NCBI RefSeq assembly: GCF_006175945.1
Contig: NZ_VAJL01000001.1
Location: 4,663,916 to 4,727,915, forward strand
Direction of reading: 5' to 3'
Origin: Chryseobacterium mulctrae
GTDB lineage: Bacteria; Bacteroidota; Bacteroidia; Flavobacteriales; Weeksellaceae
DNA length: 64,000 bases
Position 1 is the first letter of the stretch. Each line of letters starts with the position of its first letter. The notes under the pieces were generated by a model, which saw only the letters and a program-made list of their open reading frames with translations, did no database searches and was not told the DNA's origin. Below are positions 19,355 through 28,019 of this stretch, in pieces. A program made the position numbers and the translations under genes.

Positions 19355-19729
19355 ATGGAAATCTATCAATTAAACTTAGAATCAAACAAAATAAATAATC
19401 CGAAACTTAATGAGATTTATTCTCAGTTTCAGGAAATTTTGCAAAAACTCAACGATAAAAAATTACCTTCTGAAGCGATCCAATATATTAATGATATTGT
19501 TGAACAAACTAATTCAACAACATTACAAGATAAAGCGTTGCTGAAATTTTTAAAAGACAAACAAAATCTCATCATCAAATACTTGGAAAAAGAGCATAAA
19601 ATTGTTCCTAAAAGCTATTACAAAAAATTATGGTTAATTGGTTTAGGTGTGGGAGCTGCAGTAGGTTCTTCAATGGATAAGAAAGCATTCGAAGAAGGAA
19701 GACAGATCGATGTAGAGCTGAAATATTAA
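19355..19729 (+). CDS. Hypothetical protein between M28 paralogues
   Basis: 124-aa protein, mostly helical and charged (IYSQFQEILQKLNDKKLP), with one hydrophobic glycine-rich segment near the C-terminus (LWLIGLGVGAAVGSS) that could be a single membrane anchor or loop. No family recognised. It lies 66 nt after the first and 27 nt before the second M28 gene, all on one strand, so it is probably co-transcribed with them. Confidence 0.55.
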   Translation: MEIYQLNLESNKINNPKLNEIYSQFQEILQKLNDKKLPSEAIQYINDIVEQTNSTTLQDKALLKFLKDKQNLIIKYLEKEHKIVPKSYYKKLWLIGLGVGAAVGSSMDKKAFEEGRQIDVELKY

Positions 19730-19756
19730 TTTTAAAATCTAAACAAAGTAGTAATT

Positions 19757-21112
19757 ATGAAAAACATTCTATCAGCTGCGGTTGTCTTTTTAAGCTTAAA
19801 CTTACTTGGACAAGCCAAAGAAGATTCTATACAATTCAGCAGAATTTCAACAGAAATTTTAAATAAAGGAAGATCTTACATTGAACTTAGAGATTTAACC
19901 AAAAATATAGGCCATAGACTGAGCGGCTCTGAAGCTTACGAAAAATCGGTAAAATGGGCTGAACAAAAGCTGAAAGAAGCCGGTGCTGATAAAGTTTGGT
20001 TGCAGGAAGTAATGATTCCGGTTTGGGAAAGAGGAAAAGAATCTTTAAAAATAAAAGCTCAAAACGGTAAATGGAAAACTTTAAAAATGCTTTCTCTTGG
20101 TAATTCCGAAGGAACAAAAGGAAAAGATGTTTCTGGGGAAATCATCATGGTGAAATCTTTGGCGGAATATGATAAACTGAGTCCAGAACAGGTGAAAGAC
20201 AAGATTGTTTTCTTTAATTATCCTTTCAGTCAGTCTTATGTTCAGACTTTCAAAGCCTACAGCGATGCTGCAGTTTATCGGTCTACAGCAGCTGCTTTAA
20301 CGGCTAAAAAAGGCGGAAAATTTGCTATTGTAAGATCGCTTTCTTCTGCATTTGATGATGTACCGCATACCGGAGCGATGAGATATGGTGATTCAGAAAA
20401 AATTCCTGCCGTTGCCATTGGAAATACCACTGCAGACGAATTGGAATCGCTTTTAAAATCACAAAAAATTACCTCTAAACTCAATTCAAACTGCGGAATG
20501 AAAGGTGAAAAGCTCTCTCACTCTGTGATTGGCGAAATTACAGGAAATAAAGATAAAAGCGTCATTGTTGTTGGCGGACATTTAGATTCTTGGGATGTTG
20601 GTGAAGGAGCCCATGACGACGGAGCTGGAATTGTACAGAGCATTGAAGTTTTGAGAACCTTTAAAAATTTAGACCTGAAAAATAATCACACCATAAGAGT
20701 TGTTTGTTTTGCAAATGAAGAAAACGGTGTGAAAGGCGGCCAACAATACGGAAAAACGGTAAAAGAGAACAACGAAAAACATCTTTTTGCCTTAGAATCT
20801 GATGCGGGAGGTTTCTCTCCAAGAGGAATTGCTTTGGAAATGAATGATGATAAAATCAATCAGATTAAAAGCTGGTCTCCTCTTTTTCTTCCTTATGGAG
20901 CTTATGATTTTGACGGAAGATATTCGGGAACAGATATTTATCCTTTGAAAGATATGGGAATTCCTACAGCAGAACTCGTTCCGGATTCTCAACGATATTT
21001 TGATATTCATCATACCGAAGAAGATACTTTTGAGAAAGTCAATCGTCGCGAATTGTTATTAGGAGCAACAATTATGACGCAAATGATTTACATGATCGAT
21101 AAGAACTGGTAA
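19757..21112 (+). CDS. M28 family zinc peptidase (carboxypeptidase Q-like)
   Basis: 451-aa exported aminopeptidase/carboxypeptidase with the full set of M28 residues: His in GGHLDSWD, Asp in AHDDGAG, the Glu-Glu pair in ANEENG, Asp in ESDAGG and His in IHHTEEDT. A signal peptide ends near LLGQ, and a PA-domain insert lies in the middle. It is homologous along its whole length to the gene at 17888, so the pair arose by duplication with a 124-aa gene now between them. A terminator follows. Confidence 0.88.
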   Translation: MKNILSAAVVFLSLNLLGQAKEDSIQFSRISTEILNKGRSYIELRDLTKNIGHRLSGSEAYEKSVKWAEQKLKEAGADKVWLQEVMIPVWERGKESLKIKAQNGKWKTLKMLSLGNSEGTKGKDVSGEIIMVKSLAEYDKLSPEQVKDKIVFFNYPFSQSYVQTFKAYSDAAVYRSTAAALTAKKGGKFAIVRSLSSAFDDVPHTGAMRYGDSEKIPAVAIGNTTADELESLLKSQKITSKLNSNCGMKGEKLSHSVIGEITGNKDKSVIVVGGHLDSWDVGEGAHDDGAGIVQSIEVLRTFKNLDLKNNHTIRVVCFANEENGVKGGQQYGKTVKENNEKHLFALESDAGGFSPRGIALEMNDDKINQIKSWSPLFLPYGAYDFDGRYSGTDIYPLKDMGIPTAELVPDSQRYFDIHHTEEDTFEKVNRRELLLGATIMTQMIYMIDKNW

Positions 21113-21116
21113 AATA

Positions 21117-21149
21117 AAAACCCGAAAGCAGTTTGTTTTCGGGTTTTCT
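21117..21149. terminator. Bidirectional terminator
   Basis: AAAACCCGAAA / TTTCGGGTTTT stem followed by a T-run, between the convergent M28 and thioredoxin-like genes. Confidence 0.8.
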
Positions 21150-21157
21150 TTTTTTGA

Positions 21158-21388
21158 TTATTTCAAATCTTCAATAGAGGCTCCGAAGTTAATATGCAAA
21201 ACATTTCCGTTGGATAAAACCAAAGCTGGAACCGATTTTACGCCTGCTTTTTCGGCTTCTTTCACTTTCGATTTTTCTTCACCTAAATGAATTACTTCTA
21301 CCTGATCTTCAGGAATTAAGTTTAAAAGATCCTGTTCTGCGCTTACGCAAACGGGACAACCTGCATGATAAAAAATTGCTTTTGACAT
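21158..21388 (-). CDS. Small thioredoxin/glutaredoxin-like protein
   Basis: 76-aa protein with an N-terminal redox motif, YHAGCPVCVSAEQDL (CPVC), and a cis-proline in VKSVPALVLSNG, matching the minimal glutaredoxin/thioredoxin fold. It lies downstream of the DHDPS-like gene on the same strand with a 25-nt gap, so it is probably the last gene of that operon. Its partner is unknown. Confidence 0.75.
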   Translation of the reverse strand: MSKAIFYHAGCPVCVSAEQDLLNLIPEDQVEVIHLGEEKSKVKEAEKAGVKSVPALVLSNGNVLHINFGASIEDLK

Positions 21389-21413
21389 TTTACTTGTTTT
21401 TAGATTAAATGAA

Positions 21414-22313
21414 TTATACTTGATACACTTTGTGGGTAATGGTCGATAGAATTTCTTTCAATTCTGAAGTTTCCAATGTTGTTAATGGTTTTAAAGGACT
21501 TCTCAATTGTCCGCCATTTTCTCCTAAAATATTTAATCCTGATTTTACTGCTCTTGGTAAACCTTTAGCTACAATAAATTTCAACAGATCAACCTGTTTG
21601 TAAAATATGTTTTGAGCGGTTTCTAAATCGTTATTTTGAACAGCATTATAAAGTTCAATATTCAATTCAGGAATTAAATTTGGTGCAGCAGTACACCAAC
21701 CTTTCGCTCCAGCTGCAAAAGCTGCCAATGCCAAAGGATTTGAACCGTTGTAAAAAGCCACCTCTTCGCCCAATTCTTTTCTCAGATAATGCATTCGCTG
21801 AATATCACCTGTACTTTCTTTGATCATCGTCACATTCGGAATTTCCAGCAAGCGTTTCAGCAAAGCAGGAGACATATCTACTCCACTTGTTGCAGGATTA
21901 TTGTATGCCATGATCGGAATCGAAATTTTTGAAGCAACCGCATCGTAATGAGCAACAATTTCATCATCGGTCAGTTTCCAATAACTCATCGGAATGATCA
22001 TCACGGCATCCGCTCCTGCATTTTCAGCAAATTTTGCATGATGAATTGTTTTTTCAGTCGTAAGATTCGAAACTCCAACCAAAATCGGAACTCTTCCTCC
22101 AACCTGCTGGATTGTAGCTTCTGTAATTGCTTCTTTTTCTTCATCAGTCAGATAAGGTAAAACCCCGGTGCTTCCCAAAGGTGCAATTCCGTGTGAACCC
22201 GAAATGACCAATCGCTCCACCAGTTTTTTAAATAAAGAAATATCTACTTTTTCTTCCTGATCAAAAGGAGTTATCGGATAAGCAATTACGCCTTTAAATG
22301 GTACTTTATTCAT
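21414..22313 (-). CDS. Dihydrodipicolinate synthase family aldolase/lyase
   Basis: 299-aa TIM-barrel class I aldolase of the DapA/NanA superfamily. The Schiff-base lysine is in MIKESTGD, the catalytic Tyr in IMAYNNPATSG, and the 2-oxoacid-binding loop is PLGSTGVLPYL (the GTTGE position of DapA is changed to GSTGV). That change and the neighbours (cupin, MocR regulator) argue against lysine synthesis and for a catabolic lyase. The substrate is not determinable here. Confidence 0.82.
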   Translation of the reverse strand: MNKVPFKGVIAYPITPFDQEEKVDISLFKKLVERLVISGSHGIAPLGSTGVLPYLTDEEKEAITEATIQQVGGRVPILVGVSNLTTEKTIHHAKFAENAGADAVMIIPMSYWKLTDDEIVAHYDAVASKISIPIMAYNNPATSGVDMSPALLKRLLEIPNVTMIKESTGDIQRMHYLRKELGEEVAFYNGSNPLALAAFAAGAKGWCTAAPNLIPELNIELYNAVQNNDLETAQNIFYKQVDLLKFIVAKGLPRAVKSGLNILGENGGQLRSPLKPLTTLETSELKEILSTITHKVYQV

Positions 22314-22333
22314 AATTTTTTTGTTTTAAATGA

Positions 22334-22819
22334 TTAATTGAAATCTCTTCCCTCTTCCTCTCTCAAAGCAACTCCCAAATTCTGAAGCTGTGGTGTATTT
22401 TCACAGGCAATATATCTTGCAGGTTCAGTGTCGCTTAAATTTTGATGTTGATGCCACGCCCAAGATGGAATGTAAACTGCGTCTCCTGCTTCCCACTCTA
22501 CTTTTTCATCTTCAATCAGAGTCCATCCTTTTCCTTCCAAAACATATAAAATTGTTTCATAAGTGTGGCGGTGACGGTTTGTTTTTTGTGCTGGTAAAAG
22601 TCCGCCAATTGTCATACTCACATTTTTACTCGGAAGATCAACGAAGAAAACAGGATGCTTTCTTTCTTCAGAAAACTGGTTATGAACCCCTTCGTTTTCT
22701 ACATTTTTGTGAATCACGTGACTTGGCTTCACGAAAGTTGGTCTTGCGAATGTTTGATGAAAATCTTTTGAACTAAATTGCTTTTGTTGAGACTCCTGAT
22801 TTGTTTTTAATTCTGACAT
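22334..22819 (-). CDS. Cupin domain-containing protein
   Basis: 161-aa single-cupin protein. The metal-binding motifs are recognisable: NRHRHTYETILYVLEGKG with His/Glu ligands, and AGDAVYIPSWAWHQH in the second half. It resembles the cupin half of ring-cleaving dioxygenases and sugar/oxo-acid isomerases. First gene of the operon with the DHDPS-like lyase (20-nt gap), divergent from the MocR gene, which is its likely regulator. Confidence 0.78.
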   Translation of the reverse strand: MSELKTNQESQQKQFSSKDFHQTFARPTFVKPSHVIHKNVENEGVHNQFSEERKHPVFFVDLPSKNVSMTIGGLLPAQKTNRHRHTYETILYVLEGKGWTLIEDEKVEWEAGDAVYIPSWAWHQHQNLSDTEPARYIACENTPQLQNLGVALREEEGRDFN

Positions 22820-22869
22820 GTTTTTAAATTTTTAATATCCTATTGCATTATTGCATGACAAAAGTATTG

Positions 22870-22923
22870 TACATTTGGACCATCTTACTGATACAGAATT
22901 TACAAAAACAAATAGTCCAGATG
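22870..22923 (+). promoter_or_regulatory. Promoter and candidate operator of the MocR gene
   Basis: The -7 box TACATTTG (22870-22877) lies 43 nt before the preferred ATG at 22921. A long-spaced inverted repeat, CATTTGGAC (22872-22880) and GTCCAGATG (22915-22923), matches at 8 of 9 positions and overlaps both the -7 box and the start codon. It is a plausible autoregulatory site for the MocR protein; this is inference. Confidence 0.4.
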
Positions 22924-24342
22924 TTACGAGATTGGAAATTTCAAATAGAACTGAACAGCCATTCAGAAAAACCAATTTATCTGCAAATAGCCGATGCAAT
23001 TATGAATGACATTCATTCCGGAAGGCTGAAAGCAGAAGATGCTTTACCAGGAAGCCGAAATCTTGCACAGCTTTTAAAAGTCAACAGAAATACCGTTGTA
23101 GAAGCATTAAATGTTTTACTGAATGAAGGTTGGTTGATCTCTAAAGAAAGAAAAGGAACTTTTGTTGCCGATATTTTACCTTCTGAACATCAAAGCAGTC
23201 GAGATCAAAAAAAAGATGAAGCATCTGACCTGAAAAATAAAAAGCAGTTTCGAATTCAGTTTGATGATGGTTATCCCGATAGTAAAATCGCACCGATTGA
23301 AGAATTGGCAAGAGCATACCGACAGATTTTCAACCGAAAAGCAAAATGGCAAATGATGGGTTATGGTGATGAATTGGGTGATATAGAATTCAGAAAAACA
23401 ATTGCACAAATGCTTAATCATCAAAGAGCAATGCAGACCAATGAAGAGCAGATCTGCATTACAAGAGGCAGCCAAATGGCGATGTATTTAACGGCACAAT
23501 GTCTTTTACAGGAAGGAGATCTTGTGATGATAGAAGATCCGGGATACAAACCAGCCTGGAAAACTTTCGAAAACGCCGGAGCAAAACTGTTACCTGTAAA
23601 TGTCGACAAAGACGGTTTGATCATCGAAGATGTCATTGCTTATTTAAAGAAAAATAAAAGAATAAAAGCCATTTATATCACTCCGCATCGGCAATATCCT
23701 ACAACGGTCACTTTAAGCTTAAAAAGACGTTTAGAATTGATAAAACTTTCCAACGAATATAGTTTTACAATTATTGAAGATGATTATGACAATGAATTTC
23801 ATTTTGGGTATCGTCCTATTTTGCCTTTATCAAGTTTACAGGAACTTAAAAATTATGTTTACATCGGAACGATGAGTAAAGTGGTTGCTCCTGCTTTAAG
23901 AATCGGATATTTGGTTTGTAATGATCATTCATTTATCGAAAAAATAGGAGATCTAAGAAAAATAATTGATGTACAGGGCGACAATATTATGGAACAGGCT
24001 GTTTTGCAATTAATAAAAGACGGAACGGTAAAAAGGCACATCAAGAAAGCAACTAATTATTATAAAAATAAACGGGATTCTGTTGCTGAATTATTAAACC
24101 AACATCTTAAAAATAAAGCAGGTTATAACATTCCTGAAGGTGGATTGGCTTTCTGGATAAGTCCTAAAAAAGAGCTTGACTGGTCTGAAATTTCCGAAAA
24201 TTTAAAATCTAAAGGCATAAAAATTATTCCGCCTGATAATTACAGTTTCGATAAATCTGTCAATGGAATTAGGCTGGGTTATGGTTCTTTATCAGAAAAA
24301 GAATTGGAAGAAAGTATTATTGCTTTAAACCAGTTTTTGTAG
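22921..24342 (+). CDS. MocR-type GntR/aminotransferase transcription regulator
   Basis: About 473-aa PLP-dependent regulator. An N-terminal winged-helix GntR domain (PIYLQIADAIMNDIHSGRL, then LPGSRNLAQLLKVNRNTV) is fused to an aminotransferase-fold domain with YIGTMSKVVAPALRIGY holding the PLP lysine. The ATG at 22921 is chosen because upstream in-frame codons lie over or before the -7 box. The family regulates adjacent metabolic genes in response to PLP adducts, so the divergent cupin/DHDPS-like operon is the expected target. Confidence 0.87.
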   Translation: MLRDWKFQIELNSHSEKPIYLQIADAIMNDIHSGRLKAEDALPGSRNLAQLLKVNRNTVVEALNVLLNEGWLISKERKGTFVADILPSEHQSSRDQKKDEASDLKNKKQFRIQFDDGYPDSKIAPIEELARAYRQIFNRKAKWQMMGYGDELGDIEFRKTIAQMLNHQRAMQTNEEQICITRGSQMAMYLTAQCLLQEGDLVMIEDPGYKPAWKTFENAGAKLLPVNVDKDGLIIEDVIAYLKKNKRIKAIYITPHRQYPTTVTLSLKRRLELIKLSNEYSFTIIEDDYDNEFHFGYRPILPLSSLQELKNYVYIGTMSKVVAPALRIGYLVCNDHSFIEKIGDLRKIIDVQGDNIMEQAVLQLIKDGTVKRHIKKATNYYKNKRDSVAELLNQHLKNKAGYNIPEGGLAFWISPKKELDWSEISENLKSKGIKIIPPDNYSFDKSVNGIRLGYGSLSEKELEESIIALNQFL

Positions 24343-24356
24343 TAAAATAACAAAAC

Positions 24357-24386
24357 AAAAAAGTCCTCAAATTGAGGACTTTTTGT
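24357..24386. terminator. Bidirectional terminator
   Basis: AAAAGTCCTCAA / TTGAGGACTTTT perfect stem with a minimal loop and flanking A/T-runs, between convergent genes. Confidence 0.85.
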
Positions 24387-24403
24387 TGAAAAATAGAGTT
24401 TAA

Positions 24404-25570
24404 TTATTTCAAATATTCTTTTTTAGCAATCATATAATCTAAAACCTTCCCTTCTCGTTTCACTTTAATGGTGATAGAATTAAGGTCTTTTTCTATACGG
24501 TCTTGCAGATATTTACAAACGGATTCTTGGTCAAGATTTTCTAAGCTTATATTGTTCAGGCTCAAAATTTCATCGTCAAGTTTTAGAGGAACATCACTTC
24601 CGTTAAAAAGCAATACTACTTTTGCTTTATGATCTATAAAACGATATCCAAAACCAAAAGATTCTAATTTTGAAGGATAATTTTTAATTTTATTTAAATA
24701 GATTTTATTGTTTTTCCAATCCATTATAAATCTGAACTTTTTCAGAAATTCGTTTCCAAGAAGACTTGATGATCCGGTAGACACAATTTCCTCTTCAAAT
24801 TTTTGTTCATCCAAAAGCACTTCGTTTGGTTTAAAATAATAAGAACTTTCCGGCTTCCCGGCTCCAAATGCTCCAACAGAAGATGTGCCATAAGTTTCAA
24901 CAAACTTTACTTTAGTGTTTTTGGGATCATATTCTTTGTTAGAAATTCTCACCGTCCCTGTAAATCCTGTATCAAAAGTAAGGTCTATCTTTTCATCTAA
25001 AATATTAGCTTTTATTACAGGTGTTTTCTGAGGTTTTGGAATAAATGAAAATACAGTTTCGTAGCCTTCTTTAGAAAAATTTGCAAGATCTTTGGTCGCT
25101 TCTATTGAGTTTTCTGAATAATTGATTCTCCAGAAAAGTTTTGCCATCTGATTGGCTCCGATAATACCGTCAATTTTAAAACATTCAAACTCAATTCCTT
25201 TTAGATCCATCACAATAGCTCCAATATTTTTGAAGATAATTTGATCAACTTTTATTTCCGGAACTACTGTAAAGATTTGTTCCTGCTTATTTTTTTTTGA
25301 ATCTGTGACTTTACTGCGGTGTTTTTTCTTAAGATTAAGCTCATTATAAATTGCCGTTGAAATTACTGTAGGAGCACCAGAATCAAAAAGAAACTGATAG
25401 ATTTTCCCATTGATATTTACCTTAACGAAAGGCAATTCATTAGTATAAGTCAGATTAATTTTTTCAACAGGATTTTTTAATTCGGCTTCACCATTTTCAA
25501 AAAATCTTTTTCCTTGTGCTGAAGCCGTGATGGTAAGAAATAGTAAAACAAAGAATATATATTTTCTCAT
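24404..25570 (-). CDS. Exported retropepsin-like aspartyl protease with PDZ domain
   Basis: 388-aa exported protein (signal peptide ending ITASAQ). Two aspartyl-protease half-sites are visible, FDSGAPTVIST and FDTGFTGTVRIS, so the two lobes are in one chain. A C-terminal PDZ-like segment follows (LDDEILSLNNISLENLD). Such fusions are common in Bacteroidota and probably act in the periplasm. The peptide substrate is unknown. Confidence 0.78.
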   Translation of the reverse strand: MRKYIFFVLLFLTITASAQGKRFFENGEAELKNPVEKINLTYTNELPFVKVNINGKIYQFLFDSGAPTVISTAIYNELNLKKKHRSKVTDSKKNKQEQIFTVVPEIKVDQIIFKNIGAIVMDLKGIEFECFKIDGIIGANQMAKLFWRINYSENSIEATKDLANFSKEGYETVFSFIPKPQKTPVIKANILDEKIDLTFDTGFTGTVRISNKEYDPKNTKVKFVETYGTSSVGAFGAGKPESSYYFKPNEVLLDEQKFEEEIVSTGSSSLLGNEFLKKFRFIMDWKNNKIYLNKIKNYPSKLESFGFGYRFIDHKAKVVLLFNGSDVPLKLDDEILSLNNISLENLDQESVCKYLQDRIEKDLNSITIKVKREGKVLDYMIAKKEYLK

Positions 25571-25746
25571 GAATTATTTTTTATAAAAATAGTGTTTTAT
25601 CATGAATGACCGAATGAATATTAAAAGGTTAATGCGTTTTATTTTAATCAAACTTTAGCTTTCCTATTAATTTAAACCTAAATACGGTTTCCCGTAAAGA
25701 AATAATCCAATGTTTGTGTATTATTGCAGCACAAAAACTAATAACC

Positions 25747-27450
25747 ATGGAAATTATTCTCATTGTAATTTTGGCTGTGTTGGCTGTCTATTTTTATACA
25801 CGAGCCAAAAAACTAAAGAACGAAATTAAAAATAAGGATCTTAAAATTAATGATTTAACAAGGATTATTAATCAGTTTCAATCTGAAATATTAAAATATC
25901 AGACTGAAAATAGTTCTTTAAAAACAAATCTTCAGTCTGCAAAAAAAGACTTGTCTTATATTCAGATTACCAATCGGGAATTAAAAGATAAAATTGCAGA
26001 ACTGAGCAAATATCAAAACATTATTGATGTAAAAATTGAATGTGAATACCTGCTTAAAAAAGCCCAAAAAGACTACGAAAAGCTGAGAGAAAGAGGTAAT
26101 CTGGAATTATCTGAAGCTGAGAAAAATGCTAAAGAATCCCGAAAAAGCATCAAAGAACTTACTGAAAAGAAACAGAGAGAAATCGAACTTTTATATGAAA
26201 ACGCCGTAAGAGAATCTAAAAGAATCGTTGATAATGCTGAAAACAAAGCCGAAACAATTGGTGGAGATGCATACCGAAGTCTAAGAGAAGCTGATGAAAT
26301 TGCGAGCAGAATTCAGGCCATGAAAAACGTTATTAAAGGCTACGGAAATGAATATCTTGTGCCGAGTTACACTCTTTTAGATGAGCTTGCTGAAGATTTT
26401 GGTCATAAAGATGCAGGTGAAAATCTTAAAAAGCTCCGTCAGAATAATAAGATGATGATCGTCAACCGACAAGCCGGAATCTGTGAGTATATGGATAACG
26501 AAAGACAAAAAACAGCCGTGGATTTTGTAATAGATGCTTACAACGGAAAAGTAGATTCTATTTTGTCAACGGTAAGAAAAGATAATTACGGAATTTTAAA
26601 ACAGAAAATTGAGGATGCTTTTCAGTTGGTTAATTTTAATGGAAAAGCATTTCGTAATGCAAGAATTTCAGAGGTTTATCATCAGGCAAGACTTGAAGAG
26701 CTAAAATGGGCAGTTGTAGCACAGGAATTACGGGCAGCAGAACTTGAAGAGCAGCGACAGATTCGTGAACAGATCCGTGAAGAAGAAAAAGCCCGAAAAG
26801 AATTTGAAAAAGCAATAAAAGATGCCGAAAAAGAAGAGCAAACTTTAAAAAGACTGATTGAAAAAGCCGAAGCTCAAGTTTCGAGAGCCAATGAAGAACA
26901 AAAAGCTCTTTTTCAGCAAAAACTGGAAGAACTGCAAGGAAAACTAGAACAGGCAGAAGAAAAAAATCAAAGAGCCATTTCTATGGCGCAACAAACCAAA
27001 ACCGGAAATGTGTATGTTATTTCAAACATCGGTTCGTTTGGTGAACATGTTTATAAAATCGGGATGACGAGACGTTTAGAGCCTTTAGACCGGGTTCGTG
27101 AATTGGGTGATGCAAGTGTTCCTTTTGAATTTGATGTGCATGCAATGATTTATTCGGAGGACGCTCCCGCTTTGGAACGACAACTTCACAAGAAATTTCT
27201 TAAAAATCAGCTCAATAAAATTAATCCAAGAAAAGAGTTTTTCAGACTCGATTTAAGCGATCTGAAAAATCATATTGAAACAATCGGAATCAATTGTAAA
27301 TGGACACTTTTGGCTGAAGCAAAACAATACAGAGAGACATTAAAGCTTGAAGAGGAAATGAAAACCGATAAAACTTTGGAAGCTGAATGGGAACAATATC
27401 AGAAAATAGTAGATCCCGTGAGTTATGAAGAAGTCATCGAAGAAATTTAA
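25747..27450 (+). CDS. DUF4041 and T5orf172/Mug113-type GIY-YIG protein
   Basis: About 567-aa protein: an N-terminal membrane helix (residues 1-20), a long coiled coil, a DUF4041-like central region (GDAYRSLREADEIASRI to the HQARLEELKWA segment), a second charged coiled coil rich in Glu/Gln/Lys, and a C-terminal GIY-YIG-like domain (TGNVYVISNIG ... HVYKIGMTRRLEP). DUF4041 proteins are also found in phages, where their role is unclear. The ATG at 25747 is chosen because the upstream ATG would remove the normal membrane N-terminus. It sits next to the tRNA-Ser insertion site but outside the island. Confidence 0.75.
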   Translation: MEIILIVILAVLAVYFYTRAKKLKNEIKNKDLKINDLTRIINQFQSEILKYQTENSSLKTNLQSAKKDLSYIQITNRELKDKIAELSKYQNIIDVKIECEYLLKKAQKDYEKLRERGNLELSEAEKNAKESRKSIKELTEKKQREIELLYENAVRESKRIVDNAENKAETIGGDAYRSLREADEIASRIQAMKNVIKGYGNEYLVPSYTLLDELAEDFGHKDAGENLKKLRQNNKMMIVNRQAGICEYMDNERQKTAVDFVIDAYNGKVDSILSTVRKDNYGILKQKIEDAFQLVNFNGKAFRNARISEVYHQARLEELKWAVVAQELRAAELEEQRQIREQIREEEKARKEFEKAIKDAEKEEQTLKRLIEKAEAQVSRANEEQKALFQQKLEELQGKLEQAEEKNQRAISMAQQTKTGNVYVISNIGSFGEHVYKIGMTRRLEPLDRVRELGDASVPFEFDVHAMIYSEDAPALERQLHKKFLKNQLNKINPRKEFFRLDLSDLKNHIETIGINCKWTLLAEAKQYRETLKLEEEMKTDKTLEAEWEQYQKIVDPVSYEEVIEEI

Positions 27451-27513
27451 GTTTTATAACTAATTCATTTTTTGAATTTTAGCTAAAAACTTAAAATAAT
27501 TGTAAAATTTTTC

Positions 27514-27544
27514 TTTGTTGGAATAAAAAAACTTTCTATATTTG
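27514..27544 (+). promoter_or_regulatory. Promoter of tRNA-Ser
   Basis: TTTG (27514-27517), 19-bp spacer, then TATATTTG (27537-27544): a textbook Bacteroidota primary-sigma promoter 35 nt before the mature tRNA. Confidence 0.8.
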
Positions 27545-27578
27545 CACCACTGAAAACAACGATACAATCGGAGTTTAA

Positions 27579-27663
27579 GGAGAGATGGCAGAGTGGTCGA
27601 TTGCGATAGTCTTGAAAACTATTGACTGTAACAGGTCCGGGGGTTCGAATCCCTCTCTCTCCG
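27579..27663 (+). tRNA. tRNA-Ser(UGA)
   Basis: 85-nt class II tRNA. The acceptor stem is GGAGAGA/TCTCTCC with discriminator G; the anticodon stem is ATAGT/ACTAT around loop CTTGAAA, giving anticodon UGA; there is a long variable arm and a T-loop TTCGAAT. CCA is not encoded. The 3' end is the attachment site of the island that follows, and the gene is intact at the left junction. Confidence 0.96.
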
Positions 27664-27664
27664 C
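27642..27664 (+). repeat. attL: 3' end of tRNA-Ser
   Basis: GGTTCGAATCCC followed by TCTCTCTCCGC. The last 15 bp (27650-27664) are identical to the right copy; the only mismatches are the AA at 27648-27649. Confidence 0.85.
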
Positions 27665-27668
27665 AAAA

Positions 27669-27700
27669 AACCCTATAAACATAATGTTTATAGGGTTTTT
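27669..27700 (+). terminator. Terminator behind tRNA-Ser, supplied by the island
   Basis: CCCTATAAAC / GTTTATAGGG stem followed by TTTTT. It lies just inside the left junction, so integration replaces the tRNA's own downstream terminator (the analogous hairpin beyond attR at 55708) with this one. Confidence 0.75.
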
Positions 27701-27707
27701 CATTTTT

Positions 27708-27729
27708 AGGTGCTAACATAGGTGCTAAT
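27708..27729 (+). promoter_or_regulatory. Left pair of putative integrase arm sites
   Basis: AGGTGCTAA at 27708 and AGGTGCTAAT at 27720, 12-bp period, same orientation. The same pair with the same period occurs at 55533-55554 just upstream of the integrase. Matched repeats inside both ends of an integrated element are the expected arrangement for arm-type binding sites of a tyrosine recombinase. Confidence 0.6.
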
Positions 27730-28019
27730 TCTGATTACTTGTATTATAATACATAATTATATTTTATTAGAGTGCTTTTTATTTTCTATCAATATTTAAA
27801 AAGACATTTTCTATTTTTACAAGAAGAAATGAATAAGCTATTTAGTTTAATCAATCTTAAAAGAGCACTAGCAAACGTAAAACTTTGGTTGGGTATTTAT
27901 TTTTTGTGTAGTATTGCAAACATTAAATATATAGATATCTAGAATGTTGATATGCACTAAAAGTAGCAGGTGTGAACAATTTAGCTATTATTGTATAGCA
28001 AAAATTCTGACAAGTTTGA
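27730..28019. other. Non-coding left end of island
   Basis: AT-rich, with no convincing gene or RNA. It probably contains the promoter of the AcrVA2-like gene. Confidence 0.4.

Noticed and set aside
27483..27719. Open frame on the minus strand across the tRNA-Ser gene
   Set aside because: It reads through the tRNA in antisense (the familiar [10 protein letters not shown] artefact) and is not a protein gene.
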